A stretch of 64,000 bases of DNA, from the NCBI RefSeq assembly GCF_009727055.1, contig NC_052356.1, positions 4,438,538 through 4,502,537 of the forward strand, written 5' to 3'. The notes below the pieces were generated by a model that was given only the letters and a program-made list of their open reading frames with translations, was not told where the DNA came from and searched no databases. The position numbers and the translations under genes were made by a program. This DNA is from Benincasa hispida. Taxonomy: Eukaryota > Streptophyta > Magnoliopsida > Cucurbitales > Cucurbitaceae. Every line of letters begins with the position of its first letter. Within the stretch, counting starts at the first letter, position 1. Below are positions 24,783-37,600 of this stretch, piece after piece.

Positions 24783-26731
24783 TGAAGGACTCGTTGAAGG
24801 AAACTTTGAGCGAAAGCGGATCGTCCCAATTCCTATTTTTTTTTTCAGAATTAAATTTTACAGAACCAAAACAAGAAATTATGTAGTTACAAAATTAATT
24901 CAGCATGCTTTTAGAAACAAAATACATAAGGTTTGAACTTTTACCTTTGTAGACTTGTATTCAAGAATCCCTCGATCAGTAATGGGCACTACCATGACAA
25001 AACCTCGGTATATCCTTAGGCAGAGAACCCAAGAGTGGTGGGCCTCTGACTATTTTGGAAGGAGAGGGATAAAATTGTGAGAGGAGATGAAGGGAAGAAA
25101 ATTTCTCTAGAGATCACACACACACAGAGCATTTATTTTTCTCTGTATTCTCTTTTCTTGCAGGATGATCATATTAATCTAGGAGTCTCCCAAAATAATA
25201 ACCAATCAAAACAAAAACCACCCACGTGAAAAGAGGGGAAGAAGTTGTTACTCTCTCTCTTAATTAATTAAATTAATTTTAATAAATAAAATTAATTTGT
25301 TTTAAAGAACATTATATATATATATATATATATAATATATTTAAATATGATAACCAATTATTCATATGATATATAATTAAACTATATGTTATATTAAATA
25401 TAACATATTACCTATAGTTTTAATATTGTATCATATACAATATAACCTATAGTTTCTTTTCTTTCAATATATGACATTTAATATAACATTTATATTAAAT
25501 TTAATAAATATGAATCCAATTCATATAATTAATATTTGAATCATATTCAAATATTTATTTCCTCTCACAAATGTATTAAATACAAATAATTATATCATAT
25601 ATAATTAAAATAACTTAATTATATCATATATAATTAAATTTCTCATTTAATTTGAATAATTCAAATTAATCCAAAAACTGATTCTCATTTAATCCTATTG
25701 AGCTACCAGAGGGACCTCATGGACCTGTAGCTTGAAGCTTCAATGGTTCATGAATAATTAAGCAAACTCTTTAATTAAATTATTCACCATCCGTTAACTG
25801 TAGGACACTCCACTACAGACTGACAGCTGCACTCTTTGTACTATAAATATATTTTTGTGTCTATTGGATACAACCAATCAACAGTACATGACCCCTCACA
25901 AATTGCTCGTAAATATAGTTGGGCTAAAATTACCGTCTTGCCCCTATAGTTACATCTAACTCCTTAAGTATCATTGATTTCTCTAATGAACAATAAATCA
26001 TAGTCCAACTATGACTAAACCCCTCTAGGGCAAGGAGAATGTGTGGCGCCACATTGTTCAAGCCCCGGAACCAGCCCTTAAGAGAGCAATTTATCTATTT
26101 ACCCCAACCTCGGGAAAATAGTGAATTCCATCTTGTGTAGCTACATTCCCAGCTCCCCATTCAAACAGATCCTCAAAATGGTAGGCTTATTGAGTCGACA
26201 ATCTGGCCACTCTCACCCGTACAAATAAAAAGACCGCCCTCATAGGATGAAGTTCATAACTTATTTAGGATTCAAGTCATGTTACCTATGGTCATCTTAG
26301 TGAAACGTAAGTCTCTATTATGAACGACGTTATATAATGAGACTAGACATTTTGTGGTTTGGTCTTATACAAACTCCTTTGTATAGAATATCCTCGCTCA
26401 CATGTCGATACATGAATGATCAGGATCAAATCATTTGTAGCACTTTACAACAATTGTAACACCTATAAAGCGGGGCATACTCATAGTATCACTAGGATCA
26501 GGTACATAGCCTTATCCATCTACTACAGACCTTTTAGGTTAACACTTAAACATGATCCACCTGTATGTCTCTGCACACATGTTTAAGCTACAAGATAACG
26601 TTGGATATTAGTTCATTGGATTGTGGTTAATGCAACAAAAAAGATAAAGTAAAATATCATATATTTTATTAATAAACAATGAGTTTTACAAACTATAGAA
26701 CCCTGCGAGATTTAGGGCATCAACCCCAACA
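24783..26731 (-). mobile_element. Solo LTR, TGTTGGG copia family (minus), inside MULE
   Basis: Starts TGAAGGACTC and ends AACCCCAACA. A perfect 5-bp target duplication GTTCG flanks it (24778-24782 and 26732-26736). Removing it restores a stretch homologous to unit B at 27240-27290 (GGGGAGTTCGAC on the minus strand). No internal region, so a solo LTR that landed in the MULE after its formation. It lacks the CGATCG motifs seen in most other LTRs of the family. Confidence 0.92.
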
Positions 26732-26869
26732 GTTCGACAAAAAGTGAATATTGAGAGTGACCTTCCATTGGTAGAATATTAGTAAGGGAATAAGTACTTC
26801 GTTGGAATGTTGGTGTTGCATTGAATACATATTGAATGCTTGAGAAATGGTTGAAGGAAGAAGATGGAA

Positions 26870-27115
26870 GGCTTTGGTCTAAAGGCTTTTTAAAATTGAG
26901 GGTAATTTTGGAATTTCGCATGGGTAAAAGGTCAGTGGTAGAAAAGTTTTTAGAAAGAGGTCATTGGTATCAAAACATTTTGGAATTTTGTGAAATTTTT
27001 CAAAAATTTCACAAAATGACCCAAAAACCAAAAACTTTTCTACCACTGACCTTTTGCTTATGCAAAATTCCAACATTACTCCCATTTTTTAAAAAGCCTT
27101 CAGATCGCACTACAT
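26870..27115. repeat. Fused inner MULE terminal repeats
   Basis: Right-type terminus of unit A (26870-27000) and left-type terminus of unit B (27002-27115) meet in a 16-bp-arm perfect palindrome at 26985-27017 (ATTTTGTGAAATTTTT, one central C, then its complement). Beyond this both arms repeat TCTACCACTGACC and AAAGCCTTCAGA words as in the outer terminal repeats. Compared with the outer ends, only the outermost CC/GG dinucleotides are missing from the junction. Confidence 0.85.
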
Positions 27116-27439
27116 TTCTTCTTCCTTCAACGATTTCTTCAGCCCTTCATTCAATGTGCATTCAATGCACCACCAAGATTCCACCAAAATATTTATTCCC
27201 AACTAATATTCTTCCAATAGCATTGAAGAGAATGGAACGTCACTCTCATTATTCACTTTCTGTCGTCGAACTCCCCACGAAATTCTCTCATTGTTCTCTC
27301 ATAGTTTTCTCTCAGAGTTTTAGCTCAACATTTTCGTTGATCGCTTTCATCGTCAAATTCAGTCCACATTTTTTCTTCCTTCAACGACATCTTCAACCCT
27401 TCATTCAATGTACGATTTCTTGTCCCAGATCACTTTCAT

Positions 27440-27960
27440 AATAAGTGTCGTTTAGCATTAAATCACAATACGATCGTTTATACATTTCTATGCAATCGTT
27501 TACTATGTGATCATGTATAAATTACTACATGATCGTTCATAAATAACAATACGATCGTATAGTAAATTATAAACGATCGTGTAGTAATTTATACACGATT
27601 GTTTAGTAAACTATAAACGATCGTATAGTAATATATACACAATTGTTCATTACAATATAAGTGTCGTTTAGCATTAAATTACAATATGATCGTTTATACA
27701 TTACTATGCGATCTTTTATACATTACTATACAATTGTTTACTACACAATCGTATTAGTAAATTATAAACAATTGTGTAGTAATTTATACATGATCACATA
27801 GTAATATATAAATGATCGCATAGTAATTTATACACAATCACATAGTAATGTATAAACGATTTCATAGTAATTTATACACGATCACATGGTAATGTATAAA
27901 CGATCGCATAGTAATTTATACATGATCGCATAGTAATGTATAAACGATCATTCACTTATC
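27440..27960. repeat. Array of CGATCGTTTAT-type motifs, MULE unit B left
   Basis: More than fifteen motif copies in both orientations (ACGATCGTTTATAC, TATAAACGATCGTATAG and variants such as ATGATCGCATAG) separated by TAGTAATTTATAC-like spacers of about 22 bp. This lies between the terminal repeat and the transposase start of unit B. Confidence 0.88.
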
Positions 27961-27984
27961 AATGATTTGTTTATCCCATTGTAG

Positions 27985-29815
27985 ATTAATGATGCTACTT
28001 TCCATATTTGTACGATTTGGTGGGGATTGGGATGAGTCCAAAAGAAATTATGTTGGTGGTCATATGAAAGGTCTGAAAGTCAGAAATGATATAACAGTTA
28101 ATGAATTAGTGAGTATGATGCACCAATGACTGAAATTGATCCAGATATGTTTGATATACACATCAAATGTTGCCACAATCTATTGGTCCTGACTCCCCCA
28201 ATTCACATAATCGACGATGAAGATCTTAGCTTCTTTTTATAAGGCAGTGATGCATCCCGGATGCCGTTATTTGTATCAGTTACACCTTGCGAAAGTCATG
28301 TTCTCTTGAAATGAGAATTGGTAATCATCGACAAGCAAAATATTGGGTTATTGGACACTTAATCAAGTCCAAATACGAACAAGTTGGTTGAACCTACCAC
28401 CTAAGGGATATAATTAAGGATGTCCGATGAGATTATGGAGTGAACATAAGTTATGGATGGGCTTATCGCACTAGAGAATACGGATTGATGTATGCATGAG
28501 GGTCGTTAGATGGATCATATGCTATTGTTAGGGCATATGGTGAGGCACTTAAGCTTATAAATCTAGGTATGATATTTGAGGTTGAAGTGGAGGATAGACA
28601 ATACTTTAAGTACGTCTTCATGGCACTTGGTCTGTGTATCAGGGGTTTTCTAAACTGCATCTGTCCAGTAATCGTTGTTGATGGGACCCATTTGCATGAG
28701 ACATACAAAGGTATGTTGTTAATAGTAACGTGTATCAATGACAATAACAACATATATCCTATCACCTTTAGTATTGTAGATGGTAAGAACGATGCATCAT
28801 GGACTTGGTTTATCACTCATTTGAAGGCTTTGATAGGAGACATTCCCAATTTAGTGATTATATCTGATCGTCACATCTCAATTGCAAAGGTTGTTGCAAG
28901 TATATTCCATAATGCATTTTATGTCCTATGTATATATCATATTCAGAACAATTTGGTTGACAAATTCAAGAATAAGGGCGTAATCCCACTTCTACCTAGT
29001 GGTGAAAGCTTATAGAATGTCTGAGTTTCAAATGTATTGAGCTAAGCTCCATCAATATCCTGGTGTGATGGCCTATCTTGAGGAAGTTAGATTACAACGG
29101 TGGGAAAGGGTTTATCAAGTCCATTGTAGGTATGACAAGATGATGACAAATATAGTAGAATGTCTCAATGGAGTGTTGAAAGATGCCCAAAAACTATCAA
29201 TCACAAAGTTATTAGAGCATATCTGCAAGTGGCTACAAGGTTGGTTCTATATCCGACGTACACATGTAATGGCATGCACAAACATTGTAACTGATTACGC
29301 AATGAGTATTCTTAAGGAATCAAAATTGATGTCTAGAACATATCGTGTTTCCCCAGTGGATATGCATATAATTAATGTGGACGATGGATATTTGGGGGGG
29401 TTGGTTGATCTTCATTCACAGACATGTACCTGTATGAAGTTTAATTGCCTCGAGATCCCGTGCTCCTATGCAATATCTGCAACGACCCTAAGAAACATTA
29501 ATGTTAAAAAATTATGTGCAAAATGGTTTACAGTTGAATGTGTGTTTGTTGCTTACGCCGAACCAATCTTCCCAATCGAACACAATCAAGAATGGGTTCG
29601 AAGACCATATGTTGGAGATTTTGAACCAATTCTACCACCGCAAAAGGTAGTAAGTGTAGGTCGACATCAAACCGTCAGGATACCTTCAATGGGAGAGGTG
29701 CTATGACTAATACACAGGTGTACACGATGTGGTTAGAGAGGACATAACAAGAAAACGTGCAGACAAACATTGATAACACTTGGCACTGGCCCATCTAGAC
29801 TAAACAATATGTAAT
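27985..29815 (+). pseudogene. Mutator-like (MuDR) transposase, MULE unit B
   Basis: Transposase that would bind the terminal repeats and cut the element out. Order: degenerate N-terminal region (27985-28560) with an internal deletion near 28300 relative to unit A; MULE catalytic domain in an open frame 28569-29015 with first Asp in VVDGTHL (residue 38 of that frame) and second Asp in ISDRHISI (residue 100); frame change near 29000-29015 and a TGA for the expected Trp at 29038-29040; then 29065-29706 with the likely catalytic Glu in TNIVECLNG. A SWIM-type zinc finger reads CTCMKF...IPCSYAI, with Tyr where His is expected. After the stop at 29704 a zinc-knuckle tail RCTRCG-RGHNKKTC (29717-29761) is still legible apart from an in-frame TAG. 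Clearly MULE; non-functional. Confidence 0.9.
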
Positions 29816-29929
29816 TTTCACTTCGTTTGTTTTTTGTACAACACCAATTATACTGTACAAATTTATATTGTACAATATGTAATTTTAGCACCAATTATAC
29901 TGTACAATATATAATTTTAGCACAAATTT

Positions 29930-30510
29930 ATCTAAACGATCGCTTAGTTATTTATTTGCTTAGCTATTTATTTGCTTAGTTAAATGTACAACACCAATTG
30001 TATTCTACAAATTTAGTACAAATTTATCTAAACGATCGCATGACAAAAACTAAATGATCACATAACGAAATCTAAATGATCGCATAACAAAACCTAAACG
30101 ATCGTATAACAAAAACTAAACGATTGCGTAATAGTTAGCCAAACAATCGCATAATGGATATCTAAACGATCGCATAACAGTTAACCAAACGATCGTATAA
30201 CAAAACCTAAACGATCATATAAGAAAAACTAAATGATCGCATAATAGATATCTAAACAATTGCATAATAGATATCTAAATGATCGTATAACAAAAACTAA
30301 ACGATCGCGTAACAGTTAGCCAAACGATCACATAATGGATATCTAAACAATCGCGTAACAGTTAGCTAAACGATCGCATAATAGATGCCTAAACGATCTT
30401 GTAGTATTCTCTATACGATCGCTTAGTAATCTTTATCCGATCGCTTAGTAATATCTAAACACTCGCTTAATTCTCTAAATGCTCGCTTAGTATTCTCTCA
30501 ACGATCATGA
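29930..30510. repeat. Array of TAAACGATCGCATAA-type motifs, MULE unit B right
   Basis: Twenty or more copies of CTAAACGATCGCATAACA and variants at about 20-22 bp spacing between the transposase end and the right terminal repeat. Inverted counterpart of 20750-21260, including the final CGCTTAGTAAT/CTCGCTTAGTATTCTC words. Confidence 0.9.
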
Positions 30511-30530
30511 AATGAACGAAATAGAAGGAG

Positions 30531-30720
30531 ACCCTATCGTTGTAAAGTATTTGTAGAGACGTGCGTTCACCAAACGGTCTGAAGGCTTTTTAAAAACTGG
30601 GGGTAATTTTGGAATTTCGCATAGACAAAAGGTCAGTGGTAGAAAAGTTTTTAGGAATAGGTCATTGGTAGAAAAGTTTTTAGGTTTCAGGTCATTTTGT
30701 GAATTTTTTCGAAATTTTCC
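30531..30720 (-). repeat. MULE right terminal inverted repeat
   Basis: Inverted relative to 18667-18848, from ACCCTATCGTTGTAAAGTAT inward to the outer end GAAATTTTCC. It contains a duplicated AGGTCAKTGGTAGAAAAG segment. Confidence 0.85.
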
Positions 30721-30729
30721 TTAAAATTA
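30721..30729. repeat. 9-bp target duplication, right copy
   Basis: TTAAAATTA, identical to 18658-18666. Confidence 0.85.
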
Positions 30730-32900
30730 GTTAAATTACAAATTTTGTTCCTCAACTTTGGGATTAAGGTTTCTAGATTGATCTACCTTTAAAAATAACT
30801 TGCTATAAAACATGTGATGCATGTGGGTATTTTTTTTTTCCTTTTGACATAATGTAGCTAAAAATGTTTAGAACATTAATTTTGTTGGTAAAATTTTTTA
30901 ATAACAAATTAATATAAATTTTAGTAAGTTTAAATAATAAATATCTAACATAATAATTAAAAATAATAAAATATTTAAGGGCCAATTATATATATCTTAT
31001 TTTAGATTAGTTTGCAATAAATATAAAATAACTTGCATGTTTTTTAAGATCTTTGGAAACACTTGAAACATAAATTTTGACGGTGACATATAGATTTTGA
31101 ATCAATATATTTTTCATGGAAAAAATTTACAAGTTTTTGACCTGAAATTAAAAAGTGATGAAATAACGGTATATATCATTAACTCATGAATAAAATCTTT
31201 AATGATTATTATTGTTGCTCTGCCACTCAAAATGGTTTATTTCTCTTCTATATAAATAGCGTAAATGTTATTATTAAAGTAAATTTGAGAAGAAATGTAT
31301 ATGGTACTAATACTTTATTTTTAGAACTTTTGAATCTATCAAATTTGATTATGTTACTTATCACTATTGTTGTCATACTCATGAGTGGTTCTCCTAACAC
31401 AATGAATTAAAAATAAATAAATTCAAACACATGAAAGACATATAAAAGTTTTGGTTCAAACACATAAATAAGATATCTAAGATTATGCTAAAGTCGAAAC
31501 TATCAAAATCTGATCAAAGATCTAACTGAAAACAATAAAATAATAATAATATACAATTTCTTGAAGCAACAAAAACTATATGTTCAATATTTAAATTTTA
31601 AGATAACACAAATTTATAAATATTTTTTATGGTTGAAAAGGAAGTCACTCCATATAATTGTGTCACTACCAAAAGGAAAAAGAAAAATAAAATATATTAA
31701 ATGATTTGCCAATTAGGAGAAGATCCATTTGACAAATTGAAAATAAAAAAGCTTCTTGTAATTATTTCGCACAAAGAACCATGAAGTGGAAGCCTTGATA
31801 AAAAACGTAATCATGAATGAAATTGTGACACCCCTTACAATGTCTTCTATAGTATTGTCGCTCTTTCAAGTCCAAAGCCAATTCACAATTGCTATATTTC
31901 TGAATCCAACATAATTAACATTGGTAAAACTCGTTCTTGAACCTTATCATTTACTTTCACATCCCTTCTTCTCCCTTTTTCTTCTATTCAAACTCATTTC
32001 TATTTCTTTTCTATCGACCCAATTTTTGTTTCTTTTTGCTTCTTATTTTTTCAATCTAAATTTCAATTCATATATGAAATAATTGGCCAAATTAGGAGAC
32101 GACTCATCTGTCAAATTGAAAATAGAAAAAGTTTATTGTAATTTCTCCCCCCGTCTCCTTAGAAAAATGAACTTTTTATTAAAAGAAATAAAGAAAATGA
32201 AAATGAATTTCCAATGGAATCAAAATTTAAATTTGAAAATAATCCAAATATTTGTTAACATTTGAAATAAATCTGCTAATCAATAATGTATCAAAATTTA
32301 AACTTCAAGATACTATTAATTTTTTATTTTTTTCAAACATATTTGCTAATGAACAATAATAAATCAAAATTTAAATATGAATATAATAATCATACCTTTT
32401 CATCGAAGAAAATAAGTTTATGAATTGTCAAGGATTTATTCTAGCATGATCCAATATTTTTTTTACAAATAACGAAAACTTCAATTATCATTCTACGATT
32501 CTTTATATAATGATATTTTGAAAATGGAGATGGGAACAAAGAAAAATAGGAAAGTTTGCATTTATTCTTGGAAAATATTTAGTTATTATGTGAAGGGTTG
32601 TGTACTATATGTAACGGACGTGTCTATATGAATTTTAGTTATTATATGAAAGGATATGTACTAATTGTAACTCCTCTTCATTTTTCTAGGGGTTATCATG
32701 TTAGAAATCATGGAGGCATAAGTCTTTCTCCCATTTCTTCTTCTTCCCATGTATATCTAGCTTCTTTAGCTTCGGATTTTGTATATTTTTTTGTTGTAGT
32801 CGAACATGGGAGCTACTCCTCTTCATCTCATCCTATCAATCAAAATATTTATAATCATTGGTTAAGAACTTCAACTATCAAGTAGTCTTAGTAGTAAAAA
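30730..32900. other. AT-rich non-coding sequence
   Basis: No gene supported. Very AT-rich with scattered short open frames that lack any recognisable domain or coding bias. A GTGACACCCCTTAC segment at 31827 resembles gypsy LTR border sequence (TGTCACACCCC) but no partner was found. Confidence 0.5.
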
Positions 32901-34182
32901 TGCAGTTGAATCACGTAGAAGCCTAAGATAAAATATTCTCAACTAAATTGGTCTTTGGAAAGTAGTAAAGATGAGAGGTTTTGGAATTTGAGTTGACAAG
33001 AAAACTAAATGCAGGATTTTAAATTGCAGAAAGTAAGATAGATTGAGAGAGTGTGTGTGATAAACATGATTACCTTTGCCAGTTAAGAGATTGTTGGGCT
33101 ATCTATGGATAAATTCATTGATTAATCATGCAAATGTACATGGTTAACTACTTCTCAAACCTAATCAAATTTCCAAAAACCCGGACAAACTCCCTAAGAA
33201 AAACCAACGATGATGTTGATTCCTAAATTAACTAAGTATTGTCACACAAGCCTGTTTACTTAGCTAATCGCATTGAGCTTTTTGTTTGATTAGAACATTA
33301 AGTTAAATTGGTCAAATCTAACCAATATTTCCAATCCTTAGATTTTATTATCTTTTACTACTGATAACCCTAGAATCCTAGCAGTCGATCTAGAGCTATA
33401 ATTAAAACCTATTACTATTCAAATTAAGCATGCTATAGATACAATTACGAATACCTACAATATGCATAGTGTGGGCAAATGAGCATACGAGTATTAGCAA
33501 TTTAGTTTTCAATTAAATCTATTAGCATGCATTCTAGGAGTTCAATCAAAGAACAAAAAATAAGAACAAGCAGAAAACCCCAAGAACAATTACCAAAATC
33601 TCATAATATCCATAAAAAATGCCCATCAAACCTCAAAATCAACATTTGGGCCTTCAACCGTTCATCAAAACTGAATCCTAATGTCAAAATATACAAATAT
33701 AACTCAAAATCTAAAGTAAACTCATGGATTTTGGCCAATGGCCAAAATAGATCTTAGAGTTCTCAAAATCGGCCTAAAGTCTCCTCCCCCTAAACCTAAA
33801 TTCAAGGAAATTATATATAACAATTAACAGGCGCTGCACACTGAAGGGCAGTGTCACGGCGTTCTAGGCCCTCACACAACATCTTGTTAAAGCACAAGGT
33901 TTCACACCAAAATCGGTGCCTTTCTAGAAATTGCACCGCACGCGATGCGGAGCATAACATTGCTGTACCAACCTTCTTGGGGGCATTTTGATATTTTTCA
34001 CTTCTTTGAAGCCCAATTGCTCTTTTTAGCTCCTAATTGCTCCAAATTAACTCGGAACGGCCTGTAACACTCTGGAATGCAATGTTTGCTCGAATCCCTA
34101 CAAATATAGATATTAAAACACATTAAACATCATAAATGAGCTAGATTAGAGGCACTAAGATAGCACATTTTGGGTGCTATCA
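32900..34182 (-). mobile_element. Candidate LTR with terminal hairpin (TGATAGC type)
   Basis: On the minus strand, sequence from 34182 begins TGATAGCACCCAAAAT and continues GTGCTATC, a perfect 8-bp-arm hairpin right at the presumed LTR start, similar in design to the TGATAAC family. A TATA-like TTATATATAA lies about 370 bp inside (near 33811). The inner (left) boundary near 32900 is a guess, and no target duplication or partner LTR was identified. Confidence 0.4.
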
Positions 34183-34674
34183 ACTCGTCTATGGATTGTG
34201 TAGGTAAATGAGTTTTTCTAGTTTTTGGAGCAAGGAACCCAATGTAATTTCTTGAGATTTTCTTTGTTAAACTGAATCTTGATTTATGTTCCTTGAATCT
34301 TGTTTGATTTAGATATATGTTTATGTATAGATTGACGCCCCTACCTATAAATGTATGTCTTAGCTAGGATTTGTAACTTGCGCGTTCTTTCTTGTTTATC
34401 TAGCTAAAATCTAGAGGTATGCTAAGGAATATAGGCTATCCATAAACCTTAGGTTCAAAGGTAACTTGGTTAGTTAATTAGATTATCCAACTGACTTAAC
34501 TAACTATACAATGGAACCTTTAGGCTTAATGCAAATGGTTTTAATTTTATATGGACGTTATTAAACCCAATAGGATTGAAGCATTTAGTTTACTTATGGC
34601 TTAGGCTTTAATTGATAATTAGGGTGTGTGCTTGGCTTAAACCAACGAGTTGACTACCTATAGTTGAAGGAACT
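34183..34674. other. Non-coding sequence left of solo LTR
   Basis: No gene seen. It reads like the leader of an LTR element following the candidate LTR; related-looking non-coding sequence resumes at 38476-38915 beyond the solo LTR. Confidence 0.35.
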
Positions 34675-37600
34675 CTTATACAAGAGTACCTTTGAGCGGA
34701 AGCAAGATCGTTCCAAACTCATTGTGACAGAATTACCGCATTTACAATCTACCAGATTAGATATGCATTTAACAACTAATTATAGGCATGCTTTCAAAAC
34801 TTAAGCAACAAAAGAACAAGAAACGTACCAGTTGAAGAACTCTTCTTCACAGAAAATCTCATTCTCGCCAAGGACTCCTCCTCTCGCTCTTGCTGAGAAC
34901 ATCCAAGTAATCGCCCACCAAAAACCTGATTGTCTACCCACGAACGGACTCCACACAAACACAGCAACAGGAGGGGCACCACCACTTAGAACCCTCAGTA
35001 TTCTCGGTGTGAGAATCTAGGAGGTGTGGGCTCTATTGGATTTGGTAGAGGACAGGAGGAAGAGCAAATCGTATACCACGACCAAGTAAGTGGGAGAAGG
35101 CTAATGTCTATCGTATAGACGATGCTTCATTGTTTAGGAAGAGGTACACGATCATTTAGTAAATAGGTCGTGATCATATAAACGATCATTTAGTAAACGC
35201 TCGGGCGCGCGAAAAGCTAGACAATTGTTTAGCAAATCCTATTTGATCGTTTAGTAAGCTGCGCACGTGTATACGATCGTTTAGAAACGTTGAATTTTCG
35301 TGTAGGCTCTTGGTTTGCTATGTGATAGGCAGTATACACTATACGTGAGAGAATGACTGATTCCTTTGCAAAATGAAAACGATTTTCATTTTATTCTTCA
35401 GTTACGAAAACTGAAAGCAACCTCCCACTATCACACGGTTACGGAGAAAATATCGGCACAATTATCCTATAATTGTCCAAAAATAAATAATAAATATAAT
35501 CATATTATATTCATTAACCTATGGTTTAATATCACATCAAATGCAACATATGAACCATAGTCTTTTCTCCTCCACTAGATATAAATCATATTTATATTAT
35601 TTTCCTCCAAATAATATATCTCATACATAATATCAATCATATCATATATAATTAACCAGTTTAATCATATCATATATAATCAAACTCCATTTTGTCAATT
35701 TGAACACTTCAAACTGACCCAAAAACTGATTCTCATCTTGAATCCATTGAACTACCAAGGGACCTTATTGACCTATAGCTCGAAGCTCCAATGGTACGTG
35801 AATAGCTGACTAAACTTTTTAGCCACGAGATCCACCATCTATTAACTATCAGACATTCCACTAAAGATCGACAACTGCACTCTTCTCACCACAGATATAT
35901 TTCTGTGTTCATCAGATATAACCAATCAACAGTACGATAACCCTTCACAGATGCTCGTAAGTACAATTAGGTCAATTTACCGTTTTGCCCTTATAGTTAC
36001 ATCTAACTCCTTAAGTACCACTGATCACTCTAATGAACAATACAACATAGTCCTACTATGTGTGGACACCTCTTCGACCATGAGAAGGTGTGTGGCGCCA
36101 CATTGTTCAAGCCTCGGGATCAGCCTTTAAAGGAGCAATCTATCTACTTACTCCTGCTTCAGGGAAGGAGTGAATTCCATCTTGTGTAGCTGAGTTTCTA
36201 GCTCCCAAATCAGACGAATCCCCAAAGTGGTAGGTTTGAGTCAGCGATCTGGCCACTCGCACCCATGCAAATCAAAGGACCACCCTCAAAGGCAGAAGTT
36301 CCCAATTCACTCAGGATTAAGGTCATGTTACCTATGGTCATCCTAGTGAAGTGAAGTCTCTGTCATGAACGAGGTTACATAATGAGACTATAACACTTCG
36401 TGGTCCAGTCTTATACAAACTCCTTTGTATAGACGCCTCCGCTTACATGTCTCCACATGAATGATCAGGATCAGACCATCTATAGCAAGTTACAACACTT
36501 GTAACTATTCTACAAAGTGGGCCACATCTGTAGTATTACCAGGATAAGGTTTCTGATAACTGGCAGAAATGCCAGTTATTATAAGCCTTTTATTTAGAAT
36601 TATGAGGGCTACAAGTAGAAAATGCGGTGATAATACTTAGAATTTGTGAAAAAATTGAGTTTTGCATCGATTAGTACCTAAATCCTCACTGACCTCAATA
36701 TTATGCATTGCTCCGTGCCAAAGTGTCTATTTTTGTAGCTATCGCAGGAATCAAACGCATGCGCTGAAGCCAGGCGACCGTAAAGACAAACAAATGCGCT
36801 AAAAGCCGAGCTATCGCATAGATAAATGCATGTGGTGATTGTATACGTCCAATGCATGGAAGTTGCGGTGATCAAGCGAATTCGGTAATCACTTGGAGAT
36901 TGCAGCCACAGAGTGATAACCTTAAATAGAAGGGTGATCGCAAGATGGGTAAAATGCGTTGATACTTCAGTTGACGCATACCTTGGGAGTATCAACAAGA
37001 TAAGATGATGTGACATTGCCCATACCGCGACAAAGGCAGCAGTGAGACATAACGCAATCATGATAGCTGTCGGCATTAAACTCTATAAATAGCCCATTGG
37101 ATTTTCATTTCAAGACATCTGAACTTCTGCCTCAAGGTAGAGGTTTGCGATCATAGATGAGAGCATGAGCGAGATTTTCAGTGAGAATTCTTCATCTCCA
37201 CAAAACCAGACCAAGTGATGACCGGAGCTTTTGCCAGAGATCGAGCTCGAGAGAGACATCTCCACCATTCATCCATGGCACCACCAGTAGCCTTGACGCA
37301 GAGTCTTTCATTTCTCCTCTAACCTCTATATTATATTACATTGTAGCTTAAGATATTAAGACATTTTGTAATCAATGCATATCTTGATTCCTTCAATGCC
37401 ATATTCTTCATCATCTTTATCTTTATCACCGTTTACCTTCATCGTTTATTTATCAAAGGCAAACGCATACTTAATCGTGTAGCCTAGAGATAGGACGCAT
37501 GTAACAACCCACCGAGAGGTGTGCATTGTGCAAGTATAGTGAGTTAATCCTTTTTGCGTGGTGAAAGGCTGTAGCAATGCTTGTCAATGGGTTGTTGCAA

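Larger units (their letters stand above)
18667..30720. mobile_element. Composite Mutator-like element (two fused MULE units)
   Basis: A 12,054-bp insertion bounded by a perfect 9-bp TTAAAATTA duplication and by long terminal inverted repeats (18667-18848 versus 30531-30720; both begin GGAAAATTTC from outside). A second pair of terminal repeats sits back to back at about 26870-27115, joined at 27001. This divides the block into unit A (18667-27000: DUF1985-type gene plus an inverted MuDR N-terminal remnant) and unit B (27002-30720: MuDR transposase). No target duplication lies between the units. Two solo LTRs (18968-20626, 24783-26731) inserted later. Without them the element would be about 8.4 kb. 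All coding regions are broken, so it is not autonomous now. Confidence 0.85.

Noticed and set aside
32598..32885. Plus-strand 95-codon open frame in AT-rich sequence
   Set aside because: No domain, no splice context and no coding bias; left as unannotated intergenic sequence.
36678..37076. Minus-strand 132-codon open frame
   Set aside because: Lies inside a TGATAAC-family solo LTR, upstream of its TATA box, with no conservation in the other copies.
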